NCBI GenBank assembly: GCA_002707655.1
Contig: PANO01000004.1
Location: forward strand, 20,042 to 25,862
Direction: 5' to 3'
Length of the DNA stretch: 5,821 nucleotides
DNA from: Deltaproteobacteria bacterium
Lineage (GTDB): Bacteria; SAR324; NAC60-12
Both the position numbers and the translations under genes were made by a program. How positions within the stretch are numbered: the first letter of the stretch is position 1; the number at the start of each line of letters is the position of its first letter. The notes below the pieces were generated by a model. The model saw only the letters and a list, made by a program, of their open reading frames with translations. It was not told the DNA's origin and ran no database searches. Positions 1-5,821 of the stretch are shown here, one piece after another.

Positions 1-900
1 GCTCTTTTTGGACTTGCTGGTGATTTAGAAATTGGAGTAAGAACAGGTTTGGAGATTTTATCACAAAATCAAGTAAACGAAACAACTTATGATAATGGAT
101 CTCCCGATTCATTTCAGATCAGTGCATTAATAAAAACCGGAGCAGCAGCCATTGGCCCCTTTTCTGTAGGCTTTACTGATGCAGGTGAGGTCAGCATGGC
201 TCGAACAAGAACCTACCAAGATAAATATAATATTACAAGACAACAACAGGACGGTAAATCCAAGGATGAGTTCTCAGGATTATCTTTAAAGCTTGGAGGA
301 AAAGACGGTACAAATTTATTTTTAGGAGCCTATCAATTAAAGCAGACTATTACATTGAATGTCACACAAAAAGCAACAAGTAAAAGCGATAGTTCTTGGC
401 AGGAGGGAGTATTTGATACTCCAGAAGTTACACAAACAACCCATGGTTACGCTATTGGATTGAGAACAGGAAAAAATGAAAATCCAAGATACCGAATTGA
501 ACTAATGAGTGAAAATAAACCTGAACTATTTCAGATTGTCGACTTTTCCTACACAAAATCAGATGGCACCTCAGGCACGGTGTCCGGCGCTAGTTTTAGC
601 TTTGATAAAGTGATAAAAAATTATTTTTGTTTTGAAGCGGACATAAGCGGTCTTATACTCTCCTTGATAACAACCCAAACCACATATTATAGTTCAGGCG
701 CGGGGGAATCGGGAGAGTTGGATTATGGAAATACCACAAGTCAAGATAATTCCTTGACTATTCTTGTACCGTTATTTGGTCAATATAAATTGAATTTACT
801 CGGTGGGACTTCCTCGAGAAAACAAGTCTACTCTAACGGTGAATATAAAAAATATGAACTGGGAAAATCTTATGCAATTAGCATTGCTTATGAATTGTAG
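1..900 (+). CDS. Probable outer-membrane beta-barrel protein, 5'-truncated by window edge
   Basis: The reading frame is open from base 1 to a TAG at 898-900, giving 299 visible residues. The true start lies left of the window. A TTG at 49 is in frame but sits inside continuous coding sequence, so I do not use it. I do not recognise the family. Much of the protein shows short stretches of alternating hydrophobic and polar residues separated by Gly/Ser/Thr/Asn/Asp-rich turns (for example FSGLSLKLGG, HGYAIGLRTG, YKLNLLGG), the pattern of amphipathic strands in an outer-membrane barrel. It ends in a strand-like tail, SYAISIAYEL, resembling the last strand read by the barrel-assembly machinery, although the final residue is Leu rather than Phe. 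No enzyme motif or internal membrane helix is visible. The gene is clearly AT-rich, unlike the genes to its right, and lies on the presumed element side of a tRNA-fragment boundary. It may therefore be cargo of an integrated element. The barrel call is inference. A secreted beta-rich protein is the main alternative. Confidence 0.6.
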   Translation, partial: ALFGLAGDLEIGVRTGLEILSQNQVNETTYDNGSPDSFQISALIKTGAAAIGPFSVGFTDAGEVSMARTRTYQDKYNITRQQQDGKSKDEFSGLSLKLGGKDGTNLFLGAYQLKQTITLNVTQKATSKSDSSWQEGVFDTPEVTQTTHGYAIGLRTGKNENPRYRIELMSENKPELFQIVDFSYTKSDGTSGTVSGASFSFDKVIKNYFCFEADISGLILSLITTQTTYYSSGAGESGELDYGNTTSQDNSLTILVPLFGQYKLNLLGGTSSRKQVYSNGEYKKYELGKSYAISIAYEL

Positions 901-935
901 TCAGTTTAATTGATCTGAATAGACAGATGTTGGTC

Positions 936-955
936 GTGCCTACCCGGTGTAGCAC
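936..955 (+). other. Hairpin downstream of the beta-barrel gene
   Basis: GTG(C)CTAC pairs with GTAGCAC across a five-base CCGGT loop: seven pairs with one bulged C. It lies 36 bases after the stop of the left gene. No T-run follows directly (the first run of four Ts is at 981-984), so it is not a classical intrinsic terminator. It could protect the 3' end of the message or be part of an element end. Confidence 0.35.
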
Positions 956-998
956 AGGTGGTTCTATTACCGATAGGGTCTTTTCTCTCCTCTCTGAC

Positions 999-1016
999 TG
1001 AAGCAACACTGCTTCA
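999..1016 (+). other. Perfect 7-bp hairpin in a pyrimidine-rich tract
   Basis: TGAAGCA (999-1005) and TGCTTCA (1010-1016) pair perfectly around the loop ACAC. CT-rich runs lie on both sides. A second copy of the 3' arm, TGCTTCA, occurs at 1069-1075 and could compete for the same partner. The downstream tract is rich in C as well as T, so terminator function on the plus strand is possible but not typical. Confidence 0.35.
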
Positions 1017-1244
1017 TCTCCTTCTCTTCTCAATCTAGACAATCAGCAAAGACCAGAGTTGTCTCCAGTGCTTCAAAGCTAGACATCATTTATCAACATA
1101 AGATCCCGGTGGTTCCACTAGTGTCCAACCTGAGGAATCCTCTGTTCACCCACTAGCAAGCTACCCACGTACCAACAAGTACCCTCTTCCATAGCCAAGT
1201 CCATACTCTTAATCCTTTTCCATCCTTTGTATTCAGCTACAGGT

Positions 1245-1276
1245 TTGACGAGGGTTGACAGGGGTGTTGACAGGGG
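1245..1276 (+). repeat. Three TTGAC direct repeats, possible recombinase arm-type sites
   Basis: TTGACGAGG (1245-1253), TTGACAGGGG (1255-1264) and TTGACAGGGG (1267-1276) are spaced 10 and 12 bases apart. The last two share the 11-mer GTTGACAGGGG (1254-1264 and 1266-1276). They lie about 95 bases inside the element side of the tRNA fragment. Tyrosine recombinases of tRNA-integrating elements usually have short direct-repeat arm-type sites at such distances from the core. That function here is inference. No suitable -10 box lies 16-18 bases downstream of any copy, so a promoter reading is weak despite the TTGACA hexamers. Confidence 0.45.
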
Positions 1277-1371
1277 CAAGCTTGGAAGCGGACAGCCAAT
1301 CTTGCCTGAAAATAATTTCTTTTGCAGTATTTTCAATGGCTTACGGAGAGGCAAGGGGGTCACTGTGTACC

Positions 1372-1433
1372 GTTGGTAGAGTGGCAGCTTCCCAAGCTGC
1401 AGGTCGCCGGTTCGAGACCGGTCAGCCGCTCCA
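1372..1433 (+). pseudogene. 3' fragment of tRNA-Gly(CCC); likely attachment-site copy (att)
   Basis: The sequence keeps the D-loop GG and 3' D strand (GGTAGAGT, 1375-1382), a perfect anticodon stem GCAGC/GCTGC (1384-1388 and 1396-1400) around loop TTCCCAA with anticodon CCC at 1391-1393, and a five-base variable loop. It also keeps a T arm (GCCGG, loop TTCGAGA, CCGGT), the 3' acceptor strand CAGCCGC (1423-1429), discriminator T and encoded CCA (1431-1433). A whole tRNA would need GCGGCTG as 5' acceptor strand and a D strand pairing with GAGT. The bases at the expected positions (1358-1370) are GGTCACTGTGTAC and do not fit. Similarity to a tRNA therefore starts near 1372. A fragment running from the D loop to the CCA end is what remains at the far end of an element that integrated into a tRNA gene and rebuilt the tRNA at its other end. 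The decayed-gene alternative is less likely, because the retained part is intact. Confidence 0.8.
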
Positions 1434-1457
1434 AATGCTCTGCACGCAGACATTTTT
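1434..1457 (+). terminator. Terminator-like hairpin directly after the tRNA-Gly fragment
   Basis: AATG (1434-1437) pairs with CATT (1451-1454), and TCTG (1439-1442) pairs with CAGA (1447-1450) around loop CACG, with C1438 bulged. The 3' side runs into five Ts (1453-1457). Its position immediately behind the CCA end is what a tRNA gene's own terminator would have, which suggests this is the original chromosomal downstream flank. It lies 36 bases beyond the stop of the convergent minus-strand sensor gene and might also stop that transcript, although on that strand the following T-run is shorter. Confidence 0.5.
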
Positions 1458-1492
1458 CCCCACCAGAATTTCGCTGGCTCCCTCCAGTTGAG

Positions 1493-3790
1493 TCACGCTG
1501 GAGTGTTCTCTGGGAGGATTTGTAGAGCCGGAGCTTGTGCAGGGACGGGGGCCACCACAATCTGGCCCGGACCTTGGGCCATGGCGTGGTTGAGCGCGAG
1601 GTCTACCTCGTGGAGCATCCCTTCGTAAGTGAGGTTATCGGTGCAGACCTCCGGGTGAGAGGCGATCCCCACGTTGATTGTGAGTTGTGCCGTCTTCTCT
1701 CCGTAGTGGAAGGCGTACTCCTTGACCTCTCGCTGAAGGTTCTCTGCAAAGGACCGTGACCGCTCGCTACTCACTCCCACCATGGCAATCAAGAATTTTT
1801 CATCCATGTAGCGCACCACGATGTGCTTTCCGGCAAGGCTCTGTTCCACCAGCTTCCCCATCTGCGCCAGCACTTGATCCACGCTCTCCAGCCCAAGGGT
1901 TTCGTAAACCGACTCCACATCGTGGATGTCTGTGAGTACAAAGCTCAAGGGAGCAGGAGTCTTCCGGAGCTTGGCAACCGTGTGCTTCATGCGCCTCGCA
2001 AAGAACTGTCGGTCTCCCAGCCCTGTCACATGATCGGTCATCTTCGGAGAAGGTCCTTGTTCGCCGATGTCAATCTTGGCGAAGCCGAGCCTCGCAAAGT
2101 GCTGGAGGGGTTCGATCAGCATCCCCATGCCAATCATCATCAACAACTTATAGAAAAAGACGTCGTCCGCGTAATCCTCCACATAAGCTTCTGCCAGTTC
2201 ACTGAGGTACACGAAAATGATGAGCACCACAATCGCCACAAGATAATCCGAAGCACTGTCCAAAATCGGGCTGGAGTTGCGCAATAGTCCAGCGATGAGC
2301 AGCAGCAACAGCAGCACGCCTATTTCCGTGGAATAGAACCACCACGTCTCGTACCACGGGGGCAAGATTTGGAAACTGAAGTTGGAGATTGTGCTAACGG
2401 TGCCATCGGGGCGCACAGCCCGCACATGAAAGGTGTAGTTGCGCCAATTAAGATTGGTGTATTCACGATAGCGGCGTTCGGACGGCGAGGACCACTCGGA
2501 CTCCATGCCTTCCAGGTAGCTCTGGAACTGCACAGATTCGGAGTGCCTGAAATCATTTGCGCTGTAAGTGAAGCGCAAGGCGTTCTGGGCAAAGGGGACC
2601 ACTTGGTAGGTCAGGTTCGACTCTGACAACTGCTGAATCCCATCAGACTGGGCAAAGAAGGCTCCACCGAAAAAGTGGGCATCGTCCTGAATGCTCTCCA
2701 CCTTGCGGATCATGGCGGCAAACCGTTGCCGCTGGGGCTGTTTGTCAGAAACCATAGCAGACATTTTGTTCCGGGAAACTGGAGCGGAGCGCATGACGGA
2801 TTCCGTGTGATAAACCACAATCCCCATGCTGGTTCCCACCCAAATGCTGCCGACCCGGTCAACAAACACCCGATAGACCTGTTCGTCCTTGAGATTGAAC
2901 ACAGAATTCATCCGCTTCACGGTCAAGTCGGGGAGTTCCAACTGCACCAAACCAACACCTTCCACCGCAAGCAGGAGGGTCTGTTTCTCCAATTTTTCCC
3001 AAGACGTCACCACTCGGTTGCGAAACACCGGATTGTCTCCCAAGCTCTGGAACGCCTCATTTCGTTCAGTCTGCTTGCTGTTCAAGTGCTGGGCGCTAGG
3101 ATCATAACGCAAGATTCCTTTGTCCTGCGTGATCAGCAGCAACTGCCCTGCGGGCTGGGGGATCAGCGCATGGGCCAGAAAAAAATCTCCTCCCGGCACC
3201 GGGGTCAAGCCGTTCGACTGCAACCGAGACAGTCCAGTATTGCTTTCAAAGACGTAGCGAGATTCCTCTCCGTAAGCGACTCGGTAGAGGTGTCCGGGCA
3301 CCGGGACCACATGAAAGCGGCCGTTGCGGAGAAACAACAGCGACTGCTCGAACATGAACAATAATTCATCTGCATCGGCGTGCATCTCCAATACCGCGCC
3401 CAGAGCCTCCGGATGCTCCACCGGCAGTTGCGAGCGCAAGGAGCGGTAGCGCATGATTCCGTGTGCATCCGGAGCCAAGTAGCCCACCTCCCCTTCTCCT
3501 CCAACATAAATGCGTCCGTCCGCAGCCCTGACAAGGTTAGTGGCCGGCTTGCCCTCCGGAAGTTTGATCAAGCGCCATGAGAGGCTGTCGAATTCCAGCA
3601 CTCCACGATCATTGGCGAAATAAAGCACCCCCCGTTGATCCTGGGCGATGTCAAAAATATGGGGGCCCGCCTTGTACTTGAACGGGGTGTAGCGTTGCAA
3701 CTTTCCGCTTTCCCAGATGACCACCGCGCCTGCCTCTGTCAAGCAGAGCAGCAGGATCGTGACCACCAGCACCCAGAGTGTCATTCGCAT
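1493..3790 (-). CDS. Membrane sensor: propeller, Y_Y_Y, three TM helices, degenerate GGDEF
   Basis: A complete gene of 765 residues. ATG at 3788-3790 with a GGTGGAG site 6 bases upstream; stop TGA at 1493-1495. Residues 1-22 form a signal peptide without a lipobox. Residues ~40-330 hold two-component-regulator-type propeller blades, clearest at 45-70, 85-105 and 305-327 (VFVDRVGSIWVGT). Residues ~393-476 match a Y_Y_Y domain (FTYSANDF, then YTFHVRAVRPDG). Membrane helices lie near 482-503, 516-536 and 545-562, which places the propeller in the periplasm and the C terminus in the cytoplasm. Residues ~583-740 are GGDEF-like: DHVTGLGDRQFF corresponds to the usual LTGLxNRRxF, D621 is the first metal-ligand position, and TINVGIAS is the late strand. 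The signature is RYMDEKF (660-666) instead of RYGGDEF: both glycines are lost and the fourth position is Lys, so cyclic-di-GMP synthesis is unlikely. No RxxD inhibitory site is seen. The domain may bind nucleotide or signal through dimerisation. The ligand is unknown. It is the second gene of a coupled pair. Confidence 0.85.
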   Translation of the reverse strand: MRMTLWVLVVTILLLCLTEAGAVVIWESGKLQRYTPFKYKAGPHIFDIAQDQRGVLYFANDRGVLEFDSLSWRLIKLPEGKPATNLVRAADGRIYVGGEGEVGYLAPDAHGIMRYRSLRSQLPVEHPEALGAVLEMHADADELLFMFEQSLLFLRNGRFHVVPVPGHLYRVAYGEESRYVFESNTGLSRLQSNGLTPVPGGDFFLAHALIPQPAGQLLLITQDKGILRYDPSAQHLNSKQTERNEAFQSLGDNPVFRNRVVTSWEKLEKQTLLLAVEGVGLVQLELPDLTVKRMNSVFNLKDEQVYRVFVDRVGSIWVGTSMGIVVYHTESVMRSAPVSRNKMSAMVSDKQPQRQRFAAMIRKVESIQDDAHFFGGAFFAQSDGIQQLSESNLTYQVVPFAQNALRFTYSANDFRHSESVQFQSYLEGMESEWSSPSERRYREYTNLNWRNYTFHVRAVRPDGTVSTISNFSFQILPPWYETWWFYSTEIGVLLLLLLIAGLLRNSSPILDSASDYLVAIVVLIIFVYLSELAEAYVEDYADDVFFYKLLMMIGMGMLIEPLQHFARLGFAKIDIGEQGPSPKMTDHVTGLGDRQFFARRMKHTVAKLRKTPAPLSFVLTDIHDVESVYETLGLESVDQVLAQMGKLVEQSLAGKHIVVRYMDEKFLIAMVGVSSERSRSFAENLQREVKEYAFHYGEKTAQLTINVGIASHPEVCTDNLTYEGMLHEVDLALNHAMAQGPGQIVVAPVPAQAPALQILPENTPA

Positions 3791-3793
3791 CGG

Positions 3794-5821
3794 CTACTCC
3801 ACCACGAACTGGACACGTCGTTCCGCATGATTATTCACCCAATCGTCTGCGTACACCTCCAGCGTAACCACTCCATCTTGAGGCACCGCCTTGATGGCCC
3901 GCCGATACAGCCGGAACGGTTTCCCGTTGATGGAGTAGGCCACCTCCTGCACCCCGCTGTGGGCATCCCGGACTTCTAGTTGGATATGACTGCCGGAACG
4001 CAAGATGCGGCGCTTGCCCTGCCGCACCTCCGGGGGAATCCCTTGGATGCTCAGTTCCGGAGGTGTGCTGTCCACAAAGAACTCGACGTGCGTGGGAGTC
4101 TCCCCGTTGCCCACCTGATCAACGGCAAAATAGCGCAGCACATGGGCGCCCATTGTTGGCTGGGTAATTGGGGTCGAGTACGGCTGAACCGTTGAAGTAC
4201 CAAAGCGGTAGAACACCTGCCCCACGCCACTTCCCGGATCGGCACTGTGCAGATAAATTCGGGTTTGGCTGTTCAGAAACAGTGTCCCTTCGTAACGGTA
4301 TTGCTTGCCCTCCAACCGATGACTTGTCTCTGGAGGCGTGAGGTCCAAGAACACCGTGCTGTCCTGCCGCTTTGAACGGTTCCCCACCTTGTCGGTGGCA
4401 TCGTAGCTCACGCGGTGCCGACCTGCTTTTTCCGGAAGCCTGAAGGGTTTGCGGTACTGTTGCCAAGCCCCTTCGCCAATCCGGTAGCGGATCTCGTCCA
4501 CCTCGGTTCTTAACTCTTGCGCAGCTAACCGAAACCGGGTGGATTTGGCAACAAAAAATTTTCCCTCCGGAGACTTGTGCTGTTTTCCAAAGACCGACAG
4601 TGCAACGGCAGGCGGGGTTTTGTCCAAGGTGAACTCCAGCGTGTGGGGCAGCTCGCGGTTTCCCACCCGATCGGTTGCAAAGTAGCGGAATTCGTGGACC
4701 CCCTCCGGCAGTGCCTGCAAGACCGAACCGGTCAGCGCACGCTGGTAGCGTCTGGGATTTTCCTCACCAAACTGATAGCGGACCTCCTTGACACCGGACA
4801 ACCCGTCTGCCGAAGCCAAGCTGATTCGGGATTTAGGCGAAAGTGTGTTGCCGAAGAAGGGTTGCTGGACTTCATGGTTGGTCCGTGGCGGGGTGAGGTC
4901 CACCTCGAACTGGAGGGTTTTCGTGGGTTCCGCATTGCCCACGCGGTCCACCGCGTAGTAGCGCACCTGGTATTGCCGCTCCAAGAAAAACAAGTCAATG
5001 GGGGCCGTGTAGTGGACAAACCCGGAATCGTTGAGGGAGTAGAGCAACTGCTCCACTCCGGATTGGAAGCCGAGTTGCGGCTCCTGCGCGATCAGCGTGA
5101 GAGCAGCACCCTCCCCGAAATAAGTCACGCCGCCGCGAGTGTAATGCCGGGCGCTGCTCAAGCGTGGCTTCGTGACAGGTGCATCACCATCAATGTTGAC
5201 CCGAAAATGCTTTGCCATCCGTGAGAGGGACAGCTTCAGCGTTCCGGGTTTGTTCCTAGCAAAAACCAGAGACTGCGGCCCTTGCTCCGCAGGCGGAATG
5301 GCCAGCAGATAAGAGTCCTGCTCCCCGGCTTCATCCGCAGAAATCCGTAGAAAAAACTCCAAACCTGCCGCTCCCATCAACCCGTGGTCTTCACTCAGAA
5401 CCCAGCGTTTCCGGGCCTTTCCGCCGACCTTGCTCACCATTGAGGTCGCCCATGGGGAGTTGTCCACAACGATGGCGAGCGACCTTGTCGCTTCCCGATT
5501 GCCAACATGATCTTCGGCATAAAACTGCAACCGATGCGGCCCTGTTTCTGCAATCGTGATGGGTACTTGATAGGGAACGCAATCCTTGTCATCCAGACAA
5601 ACCCACAGTGTCTTCACGCGAGACTCCAAGTCTGTCGCCGTCAGGATAACTTGGGAATCGTGGTTGATGATCACCGTGTTTCCACTCCAGTACAAAGGCC
5701 CCTCAATCCGGAAGTCCGTGGTTGGCGGAGTGCCATCCGTGTAGAGCTTGAGGCGGTGGTGACGGCGGTTGCCCACGCGATCCACAGTATCTCCGTGAAT
5801 CCAGTGCAGTCCAGAATTGGG
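3794..5821 (-). CDS. OmpL47-type/Ig-like repeat protein, N-terminally truncated by window edge
   Basis: The minus-strand frame is open to the right edge (675 visible residues) and ends with TAG at 3794-3796. A GTG at 5785 is in frame, but it falls inside a repeat whose sequence continues upstream (SGLHWIHGDT precedes it), so the true start, and any signal peptide, lie beyond the window. The visible part is an array of about eight beta-rich units of ~92 residues. Numbering from that GTG, D-x-V-G-N motifs occur at 2, 92, 280, 372, 465, 556 and, as DWVNN, 648. Linkers of DxTPP type lie at 17, 108 (DNSP), 199 (DGDAP), 296, 388, 481 and 572. Within units one sees GV-x-x-(V/I)-x-Y, then Y-x-x-P-I, then aromatic-rich RYFAVD before the VGN motif. 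This is the pattern of OmpL47-type and related Ig-like repeats in exported bacterial proteins. No catalytic motif or C-terminal anchor is visible; the chain ends on a final strand. It probably acts in the periplasm or at the surface as an adhesive, structural or ligand-binding scaffold. It is translationally coupled to the sensor downstream. Confidence 0.8.
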   Translation of the reverse strand, partial: PNSGLHWIHGDTVDRVGNRRHHRLKLYTDGTPPTTDFRIEGPLYWSGNTVIINHDSQVILTATDLESRVKTLWVCLDDKDCVPYQVPITIAETGPHRLQFYAEDHVGNREATRSLAIVVDNSPWATSMVSKVGGKARKRWVLSEDHGLMGAAGLEFFLRISADEAGEQDSYLLAIPPAEQGPQSLVFARNKPGTLKLSLSRMAKHFRVNIDGDAPVTKPRLSSARHYTRGGVTYFGEGAALTLIAQEPQLGFQSGVEQLLYSLNDSGFVHYTAPIDLFFLERQYQVRYYAVDRVGNAEPTKTLQFEVDLTPPRTNHEVQQPFFGNTLSPKSRISLASADGLSGVKEVRYQFGEENPRRYQRALTGSVLQALPEGVHEFRYFATDRVGNRELPHTLEFTLDKTPPAVALSVFGKQHKSPEGKFFVAKSTRFRLAAQELRTEVDEIRYRIGEGAWQQYRKPFRLPEKAGRHRVSYDATDKVGNRSKRQDSTVFLDLTPPETSHRLEGKQYRYEGTLFLNSQTRIYLHSADPGSGVGQVFYRFGTSTVQPYSTPITQPTMGAHVLRYFAVDQVGNGETPTHVEFFVDSTPPELSIQGIPPEVRQGKRRILRSGSHIQLEVRDAHSGVQEVAYSINGKPFRLYRRAIKAVPQDGVVTLEVYADDWVNNHAERRVQFVVE
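3797..3803 (-). promoter_or_regulatory. Ribosome binding site of the sensor gene, inside the end of the repeat gene
   Basis: On the minus strand GGTGGAG lies 6 bases before the ATG at 3790. It overlaps the last codons of the upstream gene, whose TAG is separated from the ATG by only three bases (CCG). The arrangement favours translational coupling and supports the first ATG, although a second ATG two codons later is also possible. Confidence 0.6.

Larger units (their letters stand above)
901..1371. other. Non-coding interval between the AT-rich gene and the tRNA fragment
   Basis: About 470 bases with no convincing gene on either strand. The one longer minus-strand frame here (1118-1453) runs antisense through the tRNA fragment and is rejected. 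Visible structure includes a hairpin at 936-955; a 7-bp perfect hairpin at 999-1016 flanked by pyrimidine-rich tracts (about 979-998 and 1017-1035); a weaker inverted pair AGACAA/TTGTCT at 1037-1042 and 1059-1064; the palindrome CACTAGTG at 1116-1123; and GAGGA-A-TCCTC at 1132-1142. The heptamer CCACTAG occurs at 1115-1121 and again at 1150-1156. Three TTGAC-type repeats at 1245-1276 have their own entry. No strong promoter pair is visible. The position fits the non-coding end of an integrated element just inside its attachment site. Confidence 0.55.

Noticed and set aside
1105..1160. Insertion-sequence end suggested by CACTAGTG and nearby repeats
   Set aside because: The palindrome and repeated CCACTAG are short. 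No transposase remnant or matching inverted repeat is visible.
1255..1295. TTGACA hexamers as -35 boxes of a plus-strand promoter
   Set aside because: No TATAAT-like sequence lies 16-18 bases downstream of either hexamer, and no plus-strand gene follows.
1358..1433. Complete functional tRNA-Gly
   Set aside because: The 5' bases cannot form the acceptor stem with CAGCCGC, nor the D stem with GAGT.
1118..1453. Minus-strand open frame of 111 codons
   Set aside because: Its first third is the antisense translation of the tRNA fragment (RSRTGDLQLGKLPLYQ-type peptide, a well-known false gene product). The rest crosses the TTGAC repeats and shows no recognisable domain.
1466..1482. CCAG...CTGG inverted pair as terminator of the sensor gene
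   Set aside because: It has only four pairs and is not followed by a T-run on the minus strand.
1255..1565. Plus- and minus-strand short frames around the tRNA fragment
   Set aside because: They overlap the tRNA fragment, the terminator and the end of the sensor gene, and encode no recognisable protein.
2675..3364. Plus-strand 229-codon frame antisense to the sensor gene
   Set aside because: It lies wholly within a well-supported minus-strand gene of high G+C, where long antisense frames are common. The translation has no domain-like pattern.
4577..5224. Plus-strand 215-codon frame antisense to the repeat gene
   Set aside because: It is a shadow of the repeat gene on the other strand, with no independent support.

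Overview
The window looks like a junction between imported and resident DNA in a Gram-negative bacterium. The Gram-negative call rests on an outer-membrane-type beta-barrel tail at the left, and on a periplasmic sensor plus a secreted-type repeat protein at the right. No gene present fixes the taxon, so I do not name one.

Left part (1-1371): an AT-rich plus-strand gene (roughly one third G+C in the line I counted) enters from beyond the left edge and ends at 900. It is probably an outer-membrane beta-barrel protein of unknown role. It is followed by about 470 bases without a convincing gene, holding several hairpins, pyrimidine-rich tracts and three direct repeats beginning TTGAC. At 1372-1433 lies the 3' part of a tRNA-Gly (anticodon CCC), from the D loop to the encoded CCA. 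The 5' acceptor strand and the 5' half of the D stem are missing. Such a 3' tRNA fragment is the classic footprint of a tyrosine-recombinase element integrated in a tRNA gene. Its orientation puts the element on the left and the resident chromosome on the right, which agrees with the composition change. A terminator-like hairpin directly after the fragment fits the original downstream flank of the tRNA gene.

Right part (1434-5821): DNA of about 58% G+C in the line I counted, carrying two minus-strand genes that form one transcription unit. The first-transcribed gene (3794 to beyond the right edge) encodes a long protein built from units of about 92 residues. Each unit has a D-x-V-G-N motif and a D-x-T-P-P-like linker, as in OmpL47-type/Ig-like extracellular repeats. 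Three bases after its stop begins a 765-residue membrane sensor with a signal peptide, a periplasmic beta-propeller, a Y_Y_Y domain, three membrane helices and a cytoplasmic GGDEF domain with a degenerate signature (MDEKF in place of GGDEF). The tight coupling suggests that the repeat protein and the sensor work together at the envelope, with the GGDEF domain acting as a non-catalytic output or nucleotide-binding module. That joint role is an inference.
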